A stretch of DNA of 64,000 nt from Paraescarpia echinospica (Eukaryota; Annelida; Polychaeta; Sabellida; Siboglinidae). Made by a program: the position numbers and the translations under genes. This document shows positions 47,815 to 61,329 of the stretch, one piece after another. The notes under the pieces were generated by a model that ran no database searches, had not been told where the DNA came from, and was given only the letters and a program-made list of their open reading frames with translations. The stretch is taken from positions 66,112,979 to 66,176,978 of the forward strand of contig CM034533.1 of the NCBI GenBank assembly GCA_020002185.1. Direction: 5' to 3'. Within the stretch, counting starts at the first letter, position 1. Every line of letters begins with the position of its first letter.

Positions 47815-48450
47815 TTTGATTACATAATAACTTCAATTTTAGACGACATATATCTCAAACGTGTCGCTGCTGTTTTTATCGTATCCGTGATCTTCGCCGT
47901 ATTCGCCGGTATATGTAATTTTCGTTTAATAAAACTATTGCAACAGCTCTTGTTAATAGCAGACTTGACTATTGCAATTCCCTCCTTCATAATATCGCTA
48001 ACAAGGACATTACACAATTTCAACGTGTCCAAAATTGTTTGGCAAGAGTAGTTACACGATCTCCTTGTTTTTCTCGTTCAGTGCCAATTCTAAATTTAAA
48101 CAGCTTCGGTCGGCTGACTCTGATCTACTTTTTATTCCCATAGTTAAGACGAATGCTGGAACTCGAGCCTTTTCAGTTGCTGCACCAACTTTGTGGAACT
48201 TACTCCCTATTGGTGTTAAGTCAGTAAGAAATATAGTTTCATTTCGCCATCATCTAAAAATCTATCTTTTTAATACTGCATATCCCCCTTAGCTTCTTAG
48301 CAATTCCATCCGTCTGTTGACGACTTTTGCTCTGTACTTGACAATGAGAACGCTTAATCCTCTGGATTTGTTGCGCCACTGAGCTCGGATTTTCCAAGGA
48401 TATTGGTGCTAAAGACGTCATTCTGATATTGTTATTATTGTTGTTACGCG
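47815..48450 (+). mobile_element. 3' part of a CR1-type LINE with TTA tail
   Basis: Plus-strand frames read ALVNSRLDYCNSLLHNIANK, DITQFQRVQNCLARVVTRSP, RAFSVAAPTLWNLLPIGVKS and SFRHHLKIYLFNTAYPP. This is the classical CR1/Jockey C-terminus. One stop and a frameshift are present. It is followed by the family 3' region and ttgttattattgttg. Confidence 0.88.
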
Positions 48451-48905
48451 GTGGCGTGATGTGAAACTTTGTCATGAACGTCCCGTTGCAAAGTTACATG
48501 TTGAGGAGAATGCAACGTAAATTGACGTCACATTGTGTCGTAAACTAGTTCCTTTTATGAACAATGTTGCCCATTGTCAGTTTTTAAAAGGAAACAAAAG
48601 TAAATTGTTTTGGTCTATACATCTAAAAGATTTAATACAATGTAACGTTCTGCAACTACAATATCACTCTAGTGGTTTACCCAGAATAATTTTTTTAAAA
48701 GTGGGAATTCTAGGGAAATCTCACAGTTCCCGACGGCTGACAAATTGAGACATCCCCCAGATATTTGCCACATAACCGCCTGGAGCTTCTTTGACCTTGA
48801 CCCTGCTGTCACGTGTCCAAGTCTCGTTTTCTCTACATAATTATATGAATATGCCAGATCATATATATAGGTCTCTCTTATTCTCTTCGATTCAAATTTA
48901 CTCAT

Positions 48906-49253
48906 GTAACAGCTGTTACAATGTCACCCAGTGCATCATGAGGATGTAACAGTTGTACTAATTGTAACAGCTGTTACAATGTCACCCAGTGCATCATGAG
49001 GATGTAACAGTTGTACTAATTGTAACAGCTGTTACAATGTCACCCAGTGCATCATGAGGATGTAACAGTTGTACTAATTGTAACAGCTGTTACAATGTCA
49101 CCCAGTGCATCATGAGGATGTAACAGTTGTACTAATTGTAACAGCTGTTACAATGTCACCCAGTGCATCATGAGGATGTAACAGTTGTACTAATTGTAAC
49201 AGCTGTTACAATGTCACCCAGTGCATCATGAGGATGTAACAGTTGTACTAATT
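48906..49253. repeat. 58-bp tandem repeat, six identical copies
   Basis: Unit begins gtaacagctgttacaatgtc and ends agttgtactaatt. Units are spaced exactly 58 bp and appear identical. Each opens with the palindrome GTAACAGCTGTTAC. Confidence 0.97.
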
Positions 49254-49854
49254 GGGGCCTACGTCGAAAAAGCAAATTCGACGGTGAAAATCGTTTTTCA
49301 CAGCTGGGTCAGCTTTAAGCGTACCAGCTGCCGATATAAACATGTCACAATATATATTAAAAAAAAAAACACTTCACTGAAAGTCGCACAAACAGCTGAG
49401 AAAATACCATTAAAATGGAAACAAAAACGTTAGCCGAAATACATGGGTTACTGGGCGTCGTAAACTAGAGTAATGTAATGTTTTCAGTTCAGCGACCGGC
49501 GAACTGGAAATAGTAGGCATTGGTTACATCAGGCTTTCTATGAAAATGGCGCTGTTAATATAATAATGGTCCTATATTTTGTGTCTTTAACTAGATCATT
49601 CTAGTAAACTAATAGCATAGTATTGTTGATTGTTTTATTGTATTCACCAATGGTTAATTTGTATTAACTCTTAGATGCATGGGCCCTCAAAATGCACTTT
49701 ATTTCCTATTAAAATATCATCAGAAAATCTACATGAAGAGTACAATGAGGTGATAATGAGGCAGGAAGGAAGATATCATTTTTGGGGGCAAGTTGGCCTG
49801 ACTGGGGGGAGTAAAAGGGCTGGAGGCTAGTGCCTCCCACTTTGTATGTAAAAA

Positions 49855-50345
49855 CGTCCGAGACACAGGCGTGTACAACGAATACTAACAACAGAGACAC
49901 AGGCGTATGCAACGAATACTAACAACACAGACACGGGCGTATACATCGAATACTAACAACACAGATACATGCATATACAACGATTACTAACACCACAGAC
50001 ACAGGCGTACACATCGAATACTAACAACACAGGCGTATGCATCGAATATTAACAACTCCGACACAGTCGTACACATCGAATACTAACAACACAAGTGTAT
50101 GCATCGAATATTAACAACACAGACACAGGCGTATACAACGTATACTGACAACACAGATAGAGGCGTTCATATCGAATACTAACAACACAGTCACATGTGT
50201 ATACATTGAATACTAACAACACAGACACAGGCATACACATCGAATACTAACAACACAGACACAGGCGTACACATCGAATACTAGCAACACAGACACAAGC
50301 GTACACATCGAATATTAACAACACAAACACAGTCGTGGAAACCTT
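49855..50345. repeat. ~34-bp minisatellite
   Basis: About 14 degenerate units like acacaggcgtacacatcgaa followed by tactaacaacacag. Confidence 0.9.
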
Positions 50346-50599
50346 TAGGCTTAAGGCAGCGATACAAGGTACGATTGTCTCGGATGAAACCGTCTGATTA
50401 CCACATAAACGACGAAATCTTATCGTGTGCCTGTCTGGCCGAATCAATCGCATCCGAGTCACTCGTACGATTCGAAATTAGAACGGTTTCTATTATATGT
50501 GTTACGATTCCATCGGACGTTCGGCGATATTGACCAATCAGTGAACAGCAACAAGATTGAACTTCGACCTCCTTCAATAAAATGGTCGCCGATGACTTC

Positions 50600-52550
50600 G
50601 ATAAAATCCCACCTTGTCTGTATCTGTCTCTGTGTATTACGTTGACCGATCAATCTTGATCATTAGACAACGGTTGGTTTATTGTTGGAGGAAACAAAAG
50701 AAAAAGAAGAAAAAGGAAATGTACAAAAGACCAAAAGTATGAGAGAAGAGAGAAAAGATATATAAAATTGCCGTTGTCTTTTTCAGGTATCAGGTCTAGG
50801 CCAATTCGGCAACCGTAGCGGTCCCCGGAGATAAACTCTGGCCGACACAGCCCTAGTCCCTCATTTACCCTAATTCGGACAAGGACAAAAACAAATAAAT
50901 CAGAAGGAAAGCTGGGCAAGCTCCCTTTGGAAAATACCCAAACTGGGAGCCTCAGCAACACGTGCTGGCAAGGAGTTCCACACAGGGGAAAAAACTAAAT
51001 TTAAATACATCTGTGCGTGCAGGAAGCTGACGGAACTTCAGGGAATGATTGGATCTAGTTCTTGATGAGGCAGGGGAGAGGTAGATTAAATATTTGTCTA
51101 GCTACATAATGAAAGATTCGCGGTACGCGGCGAATCCAATTTACAATGACAGAAACATCGGTTACGGATAGTCTGAAAGTTCTCGAGGATGACGGCTAGT
51201 GTCGCAAGTTTAAAAAATTGAGGATTATAACACAGTAGTTCTGCCACTGCCAGAAATGTCAATGACAATGCACGGCGAACAGACTGAGTAAAAAATGATA
51301 GACCGTCAGACGCAAGCAGGGACGGCGACGTCATGATATTTGGATTATCGATTCATTGTAATTATGTTAAAACGCTACACTTATATTGATAAGTGTCACA
51401 GTGACGTGAAATTAACATTTTTATTCCGCAAAGCCAAAGCAATGCGCGTCTGATGTACAATACATTCATAACATTGTGATTGTCTTGTCAGCTGTCCTGT
51501 GGCTGTGGCTTGTGCATTTCCTTCCCTTGTGTTGTACTTGTTTATTATCGCAGCAACTTGCGAGTGCCAACATTGTATCAAACTTGTATCAACCATGAAA
51601 TTATACTACAATCTAGGCCTTTTTAAATGTTGAGGCGGCGGCAGTGGCGGCATTTTTAGAAACGTCATTTTGGTGTTTGATATTCGACTTAAGTCTTCAT
51701 ACTAAATTATAGAACTATTGACTGCCACTATCGTTGCGTGTCCCACTTTTGTGCTTGTGGGCCTTGGACTTGGTATTGAGTCGTTTTTTCTCTTCCGTTA
51801 GCCAGCATCGGTGAAAGTTTAGGACTACAATTTCTAATAATAAACGTGGTTGGCATGTCAACATTCAATATAAACGTTGTTGATTTGAAAAAAACGACAC
51901 TAGATATCAAGATGTCACGGGATTTCGCGTCGTACTCATTCACGCATAGGATGGAAACACATACTATTTACTGGCTGTGTTAGCGTTTCTGTTACTAGTG
52001 TGAACATGATTATGAACAAATATTGAGATCTAGGCTTGGCTGGTACTGGTAAGGGTTAGGGCAGATGGCACATTGTTGACAATTATGCCTGTGCCTGTGG
52101 TGTCCTTGTCAGTATGCTATATGGATCTTGACTCTTGTTGACATGTTGATATAGATGACAGTCTTGTAATATTTTGTTAAAACAATATTCAACAATTTGT
52201 TTGCACTCAACCGATGAAGTAATTGCTAATTTTGGGTTAAGATTATTGTAATTCAGTTTTTTGAAGCCACAACATTGTGTGATTTATGATTATATCGACA
52301 TAAATGTATATATCTTTTACAAAAAAATGTGTACTGAACATACAAGTGATTTTGTTTGCCTTCTTGTTTTCAGAAAAGCTGAACATGACCAAGATTACAA
52401 TCAACACCATGAAGTATATCTTGCATGAAGTCTTTGTGTCATCGATTCAAGCCACAAGGATTTATTTTGGTGTGGACATTTATTTATGTACGGCAGCTCA
52501 CTTGAGATATATTATTACAAGATGCTATGTTAAAAATAAAATAATGCATC
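50600..52550. other. No supported gene
   Basis: Short frames only; no domain, RNA gene or tandem repeat recognised. Confidence 0.4.
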
Positions 52551-52682
52551 ATTATTTCTGAAACTGTGGGTTATGTATGTTTCTGAAGACGTTTCTAGCA
52601 TTAACATGACTTTGTAATATTAAACCGTTATTGTATGCGCTCTTGTGATAAGGATCACACTGGAACTTTGTCAAACATTTCA

Positions 52683-52720
<38 letters not shown>

Positions 52721-52745
52721 TATATATAATTATATATATGTATAT
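52683..52745. repeat. (TA)n microsatellite
   Basis: tatatata run next to the hAT-like element. Confidence 0.93.
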
Positions 52746-52820
52746 CTAACGTTCCTTGTGTCAATTATTGTACATTACAGTTCAAGCCAGAATGGGTGTT
52801 TCACAGTGGTTCCTCTTAAC

Positions 52821-53684
52821 CAGGGATGGGTCAAGTACATGCACAATGTATTTGAATACAAGTACAAATACTTATAATTTTTCCAAGTACAAGTAAAAGT
52901 ACTCATCTATAAAATATAGGCAAGTACAAGTACAAGTACTTTGTAAAAAAAACTAAAGTACAAGTACCAAGTACTTTAAACATTTTAGTCAAGTACAGTC
53001 AAGTACATTGAACGCTACGTTTATGTTTCATAATGGTGAAAGTCAAAGCGATGAAAACATAAAAGCAGCAGTATTATGCATTTATTCATTATTTATTTAA
53101 GTCAAGTAGTCAACACATTAAACGGGCATTATGCTTGTTTGTCTGCAGTGCCAGGTTCTAATGTTCTGAACAGATTGCAATTTGCAACTGACTACTATTC
53201 AGTCATTATCTTAAGCCAAGGCAATTATGCCTACCACAGAAGTCTACAATACAAGTTAACTGGTGGTTTCTGAACATCTGAAGCCACTACAACTGATCAA
53301 GGCATCATATAGTATTAGTTTATCCCATGTAATTGACTCATGGTTTCAACTGACATGCATGTAAGTGCCTGTGCTTCTCCGCCCCTTTATACTTATAAAC
53401 CAATCAACCACCATCACAAGTGCCATCAATTATGTTTCGTGTTATGAAGCTTTGTACAAAATAAAAATAAATATACAGTGATTTCACTGTAGCCATTTCT
53501 TTTCAATCTTTCTGATAGACCCAACTACTTAACAAAAACGTAGAAAATACTTGCCAAGTCCAAGTACTTTGATGGTCAAGTCCAAGTCCAAGTACTGCAC
53601 TCCGCAAAATGGCAAGTACAAGTCCAAGTACAGTACTTGCTGTACTTAAGTGCACAAGTGCTCGAGTACTTTAACCCATCCCTG
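52821..53684. mobile_element. Non-autonomous hAT-like element with 8-bp target duplication
   Basis: Ends CAGGGATGGGTCAAGTAC and GTACTTTAACCCATCCCTG are inverted repeats of the hAT type. They are flanked by ctcttaac (52813-52820) and ctcttaaa (53685-53692), an 8-bp duplication with one mismatch. Subterminal blocks are full of caagtac. No transposase is seen. Confidence 0.87.
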
Positions 53685-54425
53685 CTCTTAAATAAGTGGA
53701 TGTTCGTTATATGAGGCATCCTTACAGTTATGGTGGAAGTCCATTGTTCCTACCACTGTGGTGCAGACTATTTGGTAATGTGTTGAAGGATGACTGAAAG
53801 TGTCGGAACATATGTAAAACTGGGTCAGGCCCTGTGATATCTCATTCTGTGATATGTTGTGCATCAAGGGGAATTTTCTCCTTTATCATTTGCCATTGTT
53901 TTATTTCACATTTTCAAATATTGTCACGGTATGTTTTACACGTTATTGCTAAATGCTTTATGTATTGCAACTATATATTTTACTACTATTAAGTACACTT
54001 TGTGTAAGAATAGTCTCCATGTAATAATTGCAGTGTGGCTTAATGCTTAACCCATAAATAGTTTGGGATTCTCATAGGAAAGTCATAATTGAAAGGAGGC
54101 TGTATTACCTAGGTAAAAAGGGTTTACTTTGTATTATCCCATATTGGAATACAATAACAATAATAATTTGGTCATCAAACTGTAACCCTCCTGAGACACT
54201 TATTCTTGAGAAAAATATGTATGATGTGCCTCCTTGTTGTTATGTTTGCAATTTTTATAATTAATTATACTAATTATTTGAAGGTATGGCATGTATTGAA
54301 CATTGCTTTAAAACGGTTTACTGTAAGTGCAGCTTATTGTGTAATAAAATATTTGATGCATCATAGTGTTGCCTTATTAGTTTGTACTATAATAGAAAAA
54401 TCCAATGCATAAAGAATGAACAAAA

Positions 54426-54454
<29 letters not shown>

Positions 54455-54457
<3 letters not shown>

Positions 54458-54700
54458 GCTCCCTGTTTATGTTAGATCACTTGAAAAAATACACAATTCC
54501 GCCGTCATTTAAAAAACAACTTTTAAAATCTTGCTTTTCCACCCTAGCTCCCTGGCATATCCATCCGTCTGTTGACAACTTGAATACTGCTGCCTACCGA
54601 TTTTGAAATTGACTAACTCTTTTGTCTTGAAACACCTCAGAGTTTGGTTTCCAAGGATTTAGGCACAAAAGAGGTTACCCTATATTATTATTAAATAAAT
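54455..54700 (+). mobile_element. 3' end of the CR1-type LINE, short copy
   Basis: Starts near SLPVYVRSLEKIHN-like residues, then shared 3' region (agctccctggcatatccat, ggtttccaaggatttaggc) and a tattattattaaa tail. Confidence 0.75.
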
Positions 54701-54709
54701 AGTTACGTT

Positions 54710-55910
54710 TGTTGTAACTTTTTGTTACCACTACACAAGAAAGATAAAAACATGGATATGTTCAATCTTGATCGAGCTGAAACCTTCCAAAGATTAATGT
54801 AATTAACCCCTCACATCAAAGTGCCCGTACATATGTTATAACAATTGTGAAATATATTAAATAATCATTATTAAACACAATGTGTATGACTTAAAATTAA
54901 CGTTGCCGACTGAATTCGTAACGTATGTGCAGCAGTCTCGTTCTTTGAAAAATCTAATATGTAAAATTGTCTGTCAAAATAATTAATTAAAATAATAATT
55001 GTGCCCGTAAGTGATGTAACAGCATCGTCCCAAGAAGTTACATAAAATATAAAACCAGCCACTACCCCTACCTACGCACTAGCCCGATCGACGACGGAAT
55101 ACAGCCGATCGTAACGAGTGTTTATTTGTACGATTCAATCGGACCGATTGACTCGGCCGAGTCACTCGTACGAGTCAATCGGTGCGATTGTCTCGTAACG
55201 TGTATCGCCGCCTTTAGGGAGGCTCAGCCCCCAATGTTGATAGAGGGGCGGGGCTTATATCCCCCAATACTGGGTGTTTTTATATATTTGGGTGATCTCC
55301 ATTCTGGATTGTATTTTGGATGAAATATGACATGAGAACATAATCGCGGATATGTTCCAACAGCAACCCTACACCCCCGCCCCCATCGTCCGATGTCATG
55401 TCTGACCTAACTGAATTAAAGTTCCGGCTGCGAGCTCAGCCCTCTCGATAGTAATTTTCTTCCGACGCCAGTGACACATTTCTAGTTCTAGGATGACGCA
55501 CATTAATTGTAAGCAATCACATATGCAGTAGAATTAATGCGTTCTGTCATAGATTAGTACAGACTTGTCCTCATCTGCGTGTAATAAACTAGCACTTTCA
55601 TGTGGTTATCACAGCGTCACGGTTTTTGAAATGTCTTCAGCTGATGCAGCTGCAATTTGTAAGTACAGTCTAATGGGCATTCTAATAAAACGTATTGTTA
55701 CGGCAAATTCGTGTAGTTGTGCATTGTGCTCTACGTGACATTTAACGAAAATAAACCGAACGCGCTCATATCGAATAAAAATAATGAGTGTTCAAACATT
55801 TAGATTGATTACTAACATAATTAACAAGCAATAAAATCTGTAACGTTATACTGATTTCCTATCTCATGCCTATGTCATAAATTGTTCCACTACAATATGT
55901 TACTACTAGG
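54710..55910. other. No supported gene
   Basis: Contains a palindromic cgattgactcgtacgagt-type block at 55.12-55.2 kb; otherwise nothing recognised. Confidence 0.35.
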
Positions 55911-55911
55911 C

Positions 55912-56410
55912 CCTACCTCCAACCAAACCCTCTTGGGACCTCCAACTGAACCCCCTTAGGGCCTCCAACTGGACCCCCTTGGAACCTCCAACTGAACCCC
56001 TTTGGGACCACTAATTAAACCCCTTTGGGACCTCCAACTAAACCCCCTTGGGACCTCCAACTGAACCCCCTTAGGATTTCCAACTGAACCCCTTTGGAAA
56101 TTCCAACTGAACCCCATTGGGACCTCCAACTGAACCCTCTTAAGATCTCCAACTGAACCCCTTTGGGACCTCCAACTGAACCCCTTTGGGACCTCCAACT
56201 GAACCCCCTTAGGACATGCAACTGAATCCCTTTGCAACCTCCAACTGAACCCCCTTAGGACCTCCAACTGAACCCCCTTGGGACCTCCAACTGAACCACC
56301 TTGGGACCTCCAACTGAACCTCTTTGGGACCTCCAAATGAACCCCCTTAGGATCTCCAACTGGAACCCGTTGAGACCTTCAACTTAACCCCCTTAGGACC
56401 TCCACTACAA
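55912..56410. repeat. 24-bp minisatellite, about 20 copies
   Basis: Unit like gggacctccaactgaacccc plus cttt. The multiple-of-three unit gives a long artefactual minus-strand frame (GVQLEVPR repeats). Confidence 0.95.
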
Positions 56411-56569
56411 TCCTAACTACAATGTTGACTCGCAATGAAATGACCACATCGAGGATCATGGGTATGAATTCAGGCAATTGTAGACATGTGATGAATGATT
56501 GAAAGGTGGAATAAATTGCATTTTTATTAAAATAACACAAAAAGATGAAGAGAGCATTAATACTATTGA

Positions 56570-57290
<721 letters not shown>

Positions 57291-57699
57291 CATACAGTAC
57301 ACTATTCGCTGCAAATAAACTCTGCTAAACGTGTCACGGGTAGTGTATCTGCTGGTATTTGCATTGTATAACCACGTCCGGCAGAGAACTTTGGTTGCCA
57401 TTCATGAGCGGACAAGGAATACCACTACATCAACGTGTGAATTGCCACGCATCTGCGGTCGCAGTAACGAAAGGTGTTGTACCAACCGACGGCTGATGTA
57501 TTCATTGTATACTAGATGTCGATATACTCGTGAGATTTATGTTCAATGTGTCAATAGAAAAGATGTCGGGTAATGTCGCGATACAAACTCTGTTTAGTCA
57601 GGAGGAAAGGTGGAAATGGTGTACAGACTTTTTCTGTTTATTGATATGAGTTTATAAAAGTAACAACAATATTTTTCAGAGGGTGTGCAAAATGTCTTC

Positions 57700-58415
57700 C
57701 ATTGGTATTACAAAATCTAATATGGCCGCCACCCCCCCAAAAATAATTAAAATGGCCAAAACTCCTGATGTATTTGTGCTAGAAAAGCATACATTTTGGT
57801 TTAACACCCAGCTTTTTAAGCACGAGGAAATTGGAAGGGCTATGGATGTTATTTGGCCACTACATTAGCATACAAATCCAATCTAGCCGCCAAAACACCC
57901 GCCGAAATAACTAAAATGGCATTAACTCCTTAAGTATTTGTGCTAGAGTTATAAATGTTGGTTCTACAGCCAGGTTTTTTTAAGCATGAGGAATCCATTG
58001 GAAGGGCTATGGATGTGATTTGGCCACTACATTAGCATACAAATCCAATGTGGCAGCCAAAACACCCGCCGAAATCACTAAAATGGCATTAACTCCTTAA
58101 GTATGTGTGCTAGAAACATACATGTTGGTTCTACAGCCAGGTTTTTAAGCACGAGGAATCTATTGGAAGGGCTAAGGGTGTGATTTGGCCAATACATTAG
58201 CACACAAATCCAATGTGGCCGCCAAAACACCCCCCGAAATCACTAAAATAGCTATAACTCCTTAAGTATTTGTGTTAGAGATATAAATGTTGGTTTCATA
58301 GCCAGGTTTGTAAGCACGAGGAATCAATTGGAAGGGCTAAGGATGTGATTTGGCCTCTACATTAGCATACAAATCCAATATGGCCGTCAAAACACCTCCC
58401 GCAATTACTAAAATC
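57700..58415. repeat. ~166-bp satellite, four to five units
   Basis: The landmark tacaaatccaat recurs at about 57709 (variant), 57871, 58038, 58203 and 58368. Each unit contains tggccgccaaaacacc, ctaaaatggcattaactcct, ttaagtatttgtgctaga and gaagggctatggatgtgat. It ends about 20 bases before the nuclease-like pseudogene, so it may be part of that element. Confidence 0.92.
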
Positions 58416-58433
58416 TAAACCGCTGGCAGTGTC

Positions 58434-59702
58434 ATGAAAGAGATTCTAGCTTGCACATTTGGAAGCGTTCATACAATGTTAAGTGGGAAGAAATACCCTC
58501 AAAACGTTTGCGCCCTCAGGATGCTAGTGGAGGAGCAGCTCCGTGGTGTGGTACAGGTGCAAGGAGCTACCTCATTCGCTCACCTCATCGAAGTGCTTGA
58601 CGCTCGAGCAAGTCGCAGCAGAACTACAAAGGGTGGTTGGCCGGGATCTTTCTATGATCCTCTCGGCAAGCTGGTTGTCACAATGGATGTGAAGAAAAAA
58701 CATGTGTTAGTCGGTAAGGAACGTGTCTATGACCAGGAACTCATTTATGCACGTGTCAATAGTCTACTTGCAAGTTCACGTGATATCAACATTGACGATG
58801 TGTTGGCATGCAAGTTAGCTGCATATTCACCATCGATGTTTAACCCAGACGGCGAAATTAAAATTGCTAAGTCAAAATCGATCAATATATCAGAACGTAA
58901 CTGCCCCATCCCAAACACCGTGATCTACGATGTTTCTGTGCTTCTCTGGGTCATCGCCTGGCTGTCTGACAAACTCCGCGTGTACGTGGACGGCTTTAAG
59001 GTGTTAATCTATCAAGCTCTACAAAACAGAAATGTCATCCTCGTGTTTGACAGATATTTCCCCAGCAGCAGTAAGAACTTCACGAGGATGCAGAGAGCCA
59101 GATCAAGTCGCGTTCACAACCTGATACCAGAGATGCATGCTCCACCCAAGCAAGTCATTCTCACCAACACGAAAAACAAGATCCAACTGAATGCTAGGCT
59201 ACTACATCAATGCAACAAAGAAACACAATCTCACCATTGCCAGTGGAGATAGTTGATGGTATCAGGATTGAACGGCATAATATATGCTCCACTCATAAGG
59301 AAGCTGACATTCTCATAACACAACCTGCCAACTCATCATAATTTTCAGGCAATTGTGTTCGACACAGACGTGAATGTTCTTCTTGTTCACTTCTACACTA
59401 GTAAATGTAGAGGTAGCAACGCTGCCCTAATGATCATGTCTTCACCAGTGAAGGAACGAGCAGTGCTGGATATTCGTGCAACTGCAGAAGATCACAGTGA
59501 AATAGCAGATGCTCTTCTGGCAATTTATGGACACTCTGGTGCAGGTACTTTAGCTCCATTGCATGGCATAGGTAAGGCAACCCTTCTCAAAATGTCCAAG
59601 AAGGGAGGATTCTCGCTCTCTAACGTTGGTGATGTGATGGCTGATATGAAGTCTGTTGAAGTTCAATACTGCAGCGCGTCCGCTGCAACCCACTTACGGT
59701 AG
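58434..59702 (+). pseudogene. Broken gene for an XPG/FEN1-like nuclease-type protein of a transposon-associated family
   Basis: Two frames, 58434-59252 and 59355-59702, with bridging sequence in a third frame, belong to one decayed coding region. Seen: RNVILVFDRYFPSSSKNFTR, ARSSRVHNLIPE, then between the frames THKEADILITQ, then FDTDVNVLLVHFYTSKCRGS and GTLAPLHGIGKATLLKMSKK. From memory this belongs to large uncharacterised families in corals, molluscs and fish, with the order VxDxY, HEEADTR, DTDVVVL, TGCDT. The acidic motifs followed by a GIGKATxLK helix-hairpin-like stretch are laid out as in XPG/FEN1 nucleases; that fold assignment is my inference. The usual Asp of GCDT is missing here (GAGT), so this copy would be inactive even if repaired. 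The N-terminal half is not seen upstream. Confidence 0.6.
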
Positions 59703-59993
59703 CGCCTGACAGGCAGCATGCCAAATTGTGCTCGTGTTATTAACATGTTTTCTGCCTGTTTACGAAGAATTGAACAATCATAACTTCACTATTTACTCGT
59801 TATGCTGCAGTGACTGTCTCGGTGAATTTTTTGTATAACAAGGAAGTGTACGTTGTCTACAATCTTGAAATATTTTAATGTCGCCAGCCATCCGTGTCGC
59901 TGACGAAGCTGGTGGACTACAGGTCTTTAGGCCGACAACGCCCGTGAGTGACCTAATTTGGTAAACTATAATTAGCAAGTCATTGTTCTACCG

Positions 59994-60866
59994 TTGGCGG
60001 CGATGTGCCTACAGAAAATCTTTCGGGCTTTCCGTTCTGCCACCAAGGGTGTCACTACTCGATTACCTGACACAGTGCATTCATTGATCAGAAGTCTAGG
60101 ACTGTCCACGGCGCGTCGAACTCTGCACGGCGCAAACAGCGCGCGATCCGAACGCGGATTACCAGCCGTTTTGAAGATCCTTCATGAATTGTATGTCGGC
60201 AACGCAGTGTCAGTGCGAATCTGGTAACTCTAAGAGCTGTAACTCCCTGATAATCCACACGATTCGCCATTCGTCAATGTGGCATTACTGAGTGCTCGTT
60301 CCGTGTGCAATAAAGCTCCTAAAATCAACGAATACGTCGTTGAACACACATGCGACATCTTAGCGATAACTGAGACGTGGTTAAGGAAGACCGGTGACGA
60401 AGTTGTTATTGCTGAAATGACACCACCCGGGTTCCACTTCCAGCACGTGGCACGATCTTCTCGTCGTCTTGGCGGTGTTGCAATCTTGCACCGCGACACA
60501 TTTACAACGAAGATTCTTTCTACTATCCATTTGAATCCCATTGAACTTCTCCGTGTGCAGTTCTCTGCAGCCCATTCTATATCAGTCAACATGTGTGTCA
60601 TCTACCATCCTCCTGCTTCAAGTAAGGCATCTGGAACTTCGTCTGAATTTTATGCTGAACTTGAATGCTTATTTATAGAAGCATCTGTTTCCGTTACACC
60701 AACCGTCATTGCTGGAGACTTTAATACTCATTTTGATCATGTAACGAAAACAATTTGTTACACCACGTCCGTTCGCCGATCCATAAAACAGGACAAACAT
60801 TGGACCTGGTGATAAGTCATCACAGCGATAACTTAGTATCTTCTGTTGTTGTTTATCTAGACTCCA
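59994..60866 (+). mobile_element. CR1-type LINE, 5' part with endonuclease domain
   Basis: An N-terminal stretch LPDTVHSLIRSLGLSTARR then RRKQRAIRTRITSR (other frame) leads into the endonuclease: LLSARSVCNKAPKINEYVVE, CDILAITETWLR, GGVAILHRD, VCVIYHPPASS and VIAGDFNTHFD. After a frameshift and small deletion near 60.75 kb it continues HKTGQTLDLVISHHSDNLVS and VVVYLDSI, where the inserted element begins. It resumes at 63669. Frameshifts make it a dead copy. CR1/L2-like clade from the ARSVxNK...ITETWL motifs. Confidence 0.87.
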
Positions 60867-60869
60867 TAT
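60867..60869. other. Target site duplication TAT, left copy
   Basis: TAT directly before the inverted repeat TAGTGAAGCAGCTTAGC; matches TAT at 63669-63671. Removing 60870-63671 joins the LINE as VYLDSISDHNRIEVAL in frame. Confidence 0.85.
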
Positions 60870-61329
60870 TAGTGAAGCAGCTTAGCGCCAAATTTGGATA
60901 TTATCAGGACATGCCGGACAAAAGCACCACATTTTTTCCTGACAATCTGTGTGCCATACCTTTTCATAATTGTATTGGAACCAAGTCATGTGACCTTTCG
61001 GGAACCTGTTTCAGCCATTTAAATATTTGTTTGGAAGAAAACATTGAAAAGTTATATTTTTTAATTACATGCTCCGATTGTCGTGTAATTCGGGATCTAT
61101 ACATACTTTTGCTCGTTAATCACGAATCTTCTATCGGCTTTCCATTCCGAGCCATATTTGGGTCACCAGAGGTCAAACAATTGTTATTTCGCTTCATTTT
61201 AGCCTGTTCGCCACCGGATGCACGATGGGTTTAACTGAAATGTAGTACTTAGGACTGGCTGACTTGCAAAAGAACTAATCCAGATAACATTGCTAGTGTT
61301 TGGTAATTTGCTGAAATATAATCATCTAT

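Noticed and set aside
48906..49253. CRISPR-like array
   Set aside because: Units are contiguous identical 58-mers without variable spacers, in a eukaryotic context.
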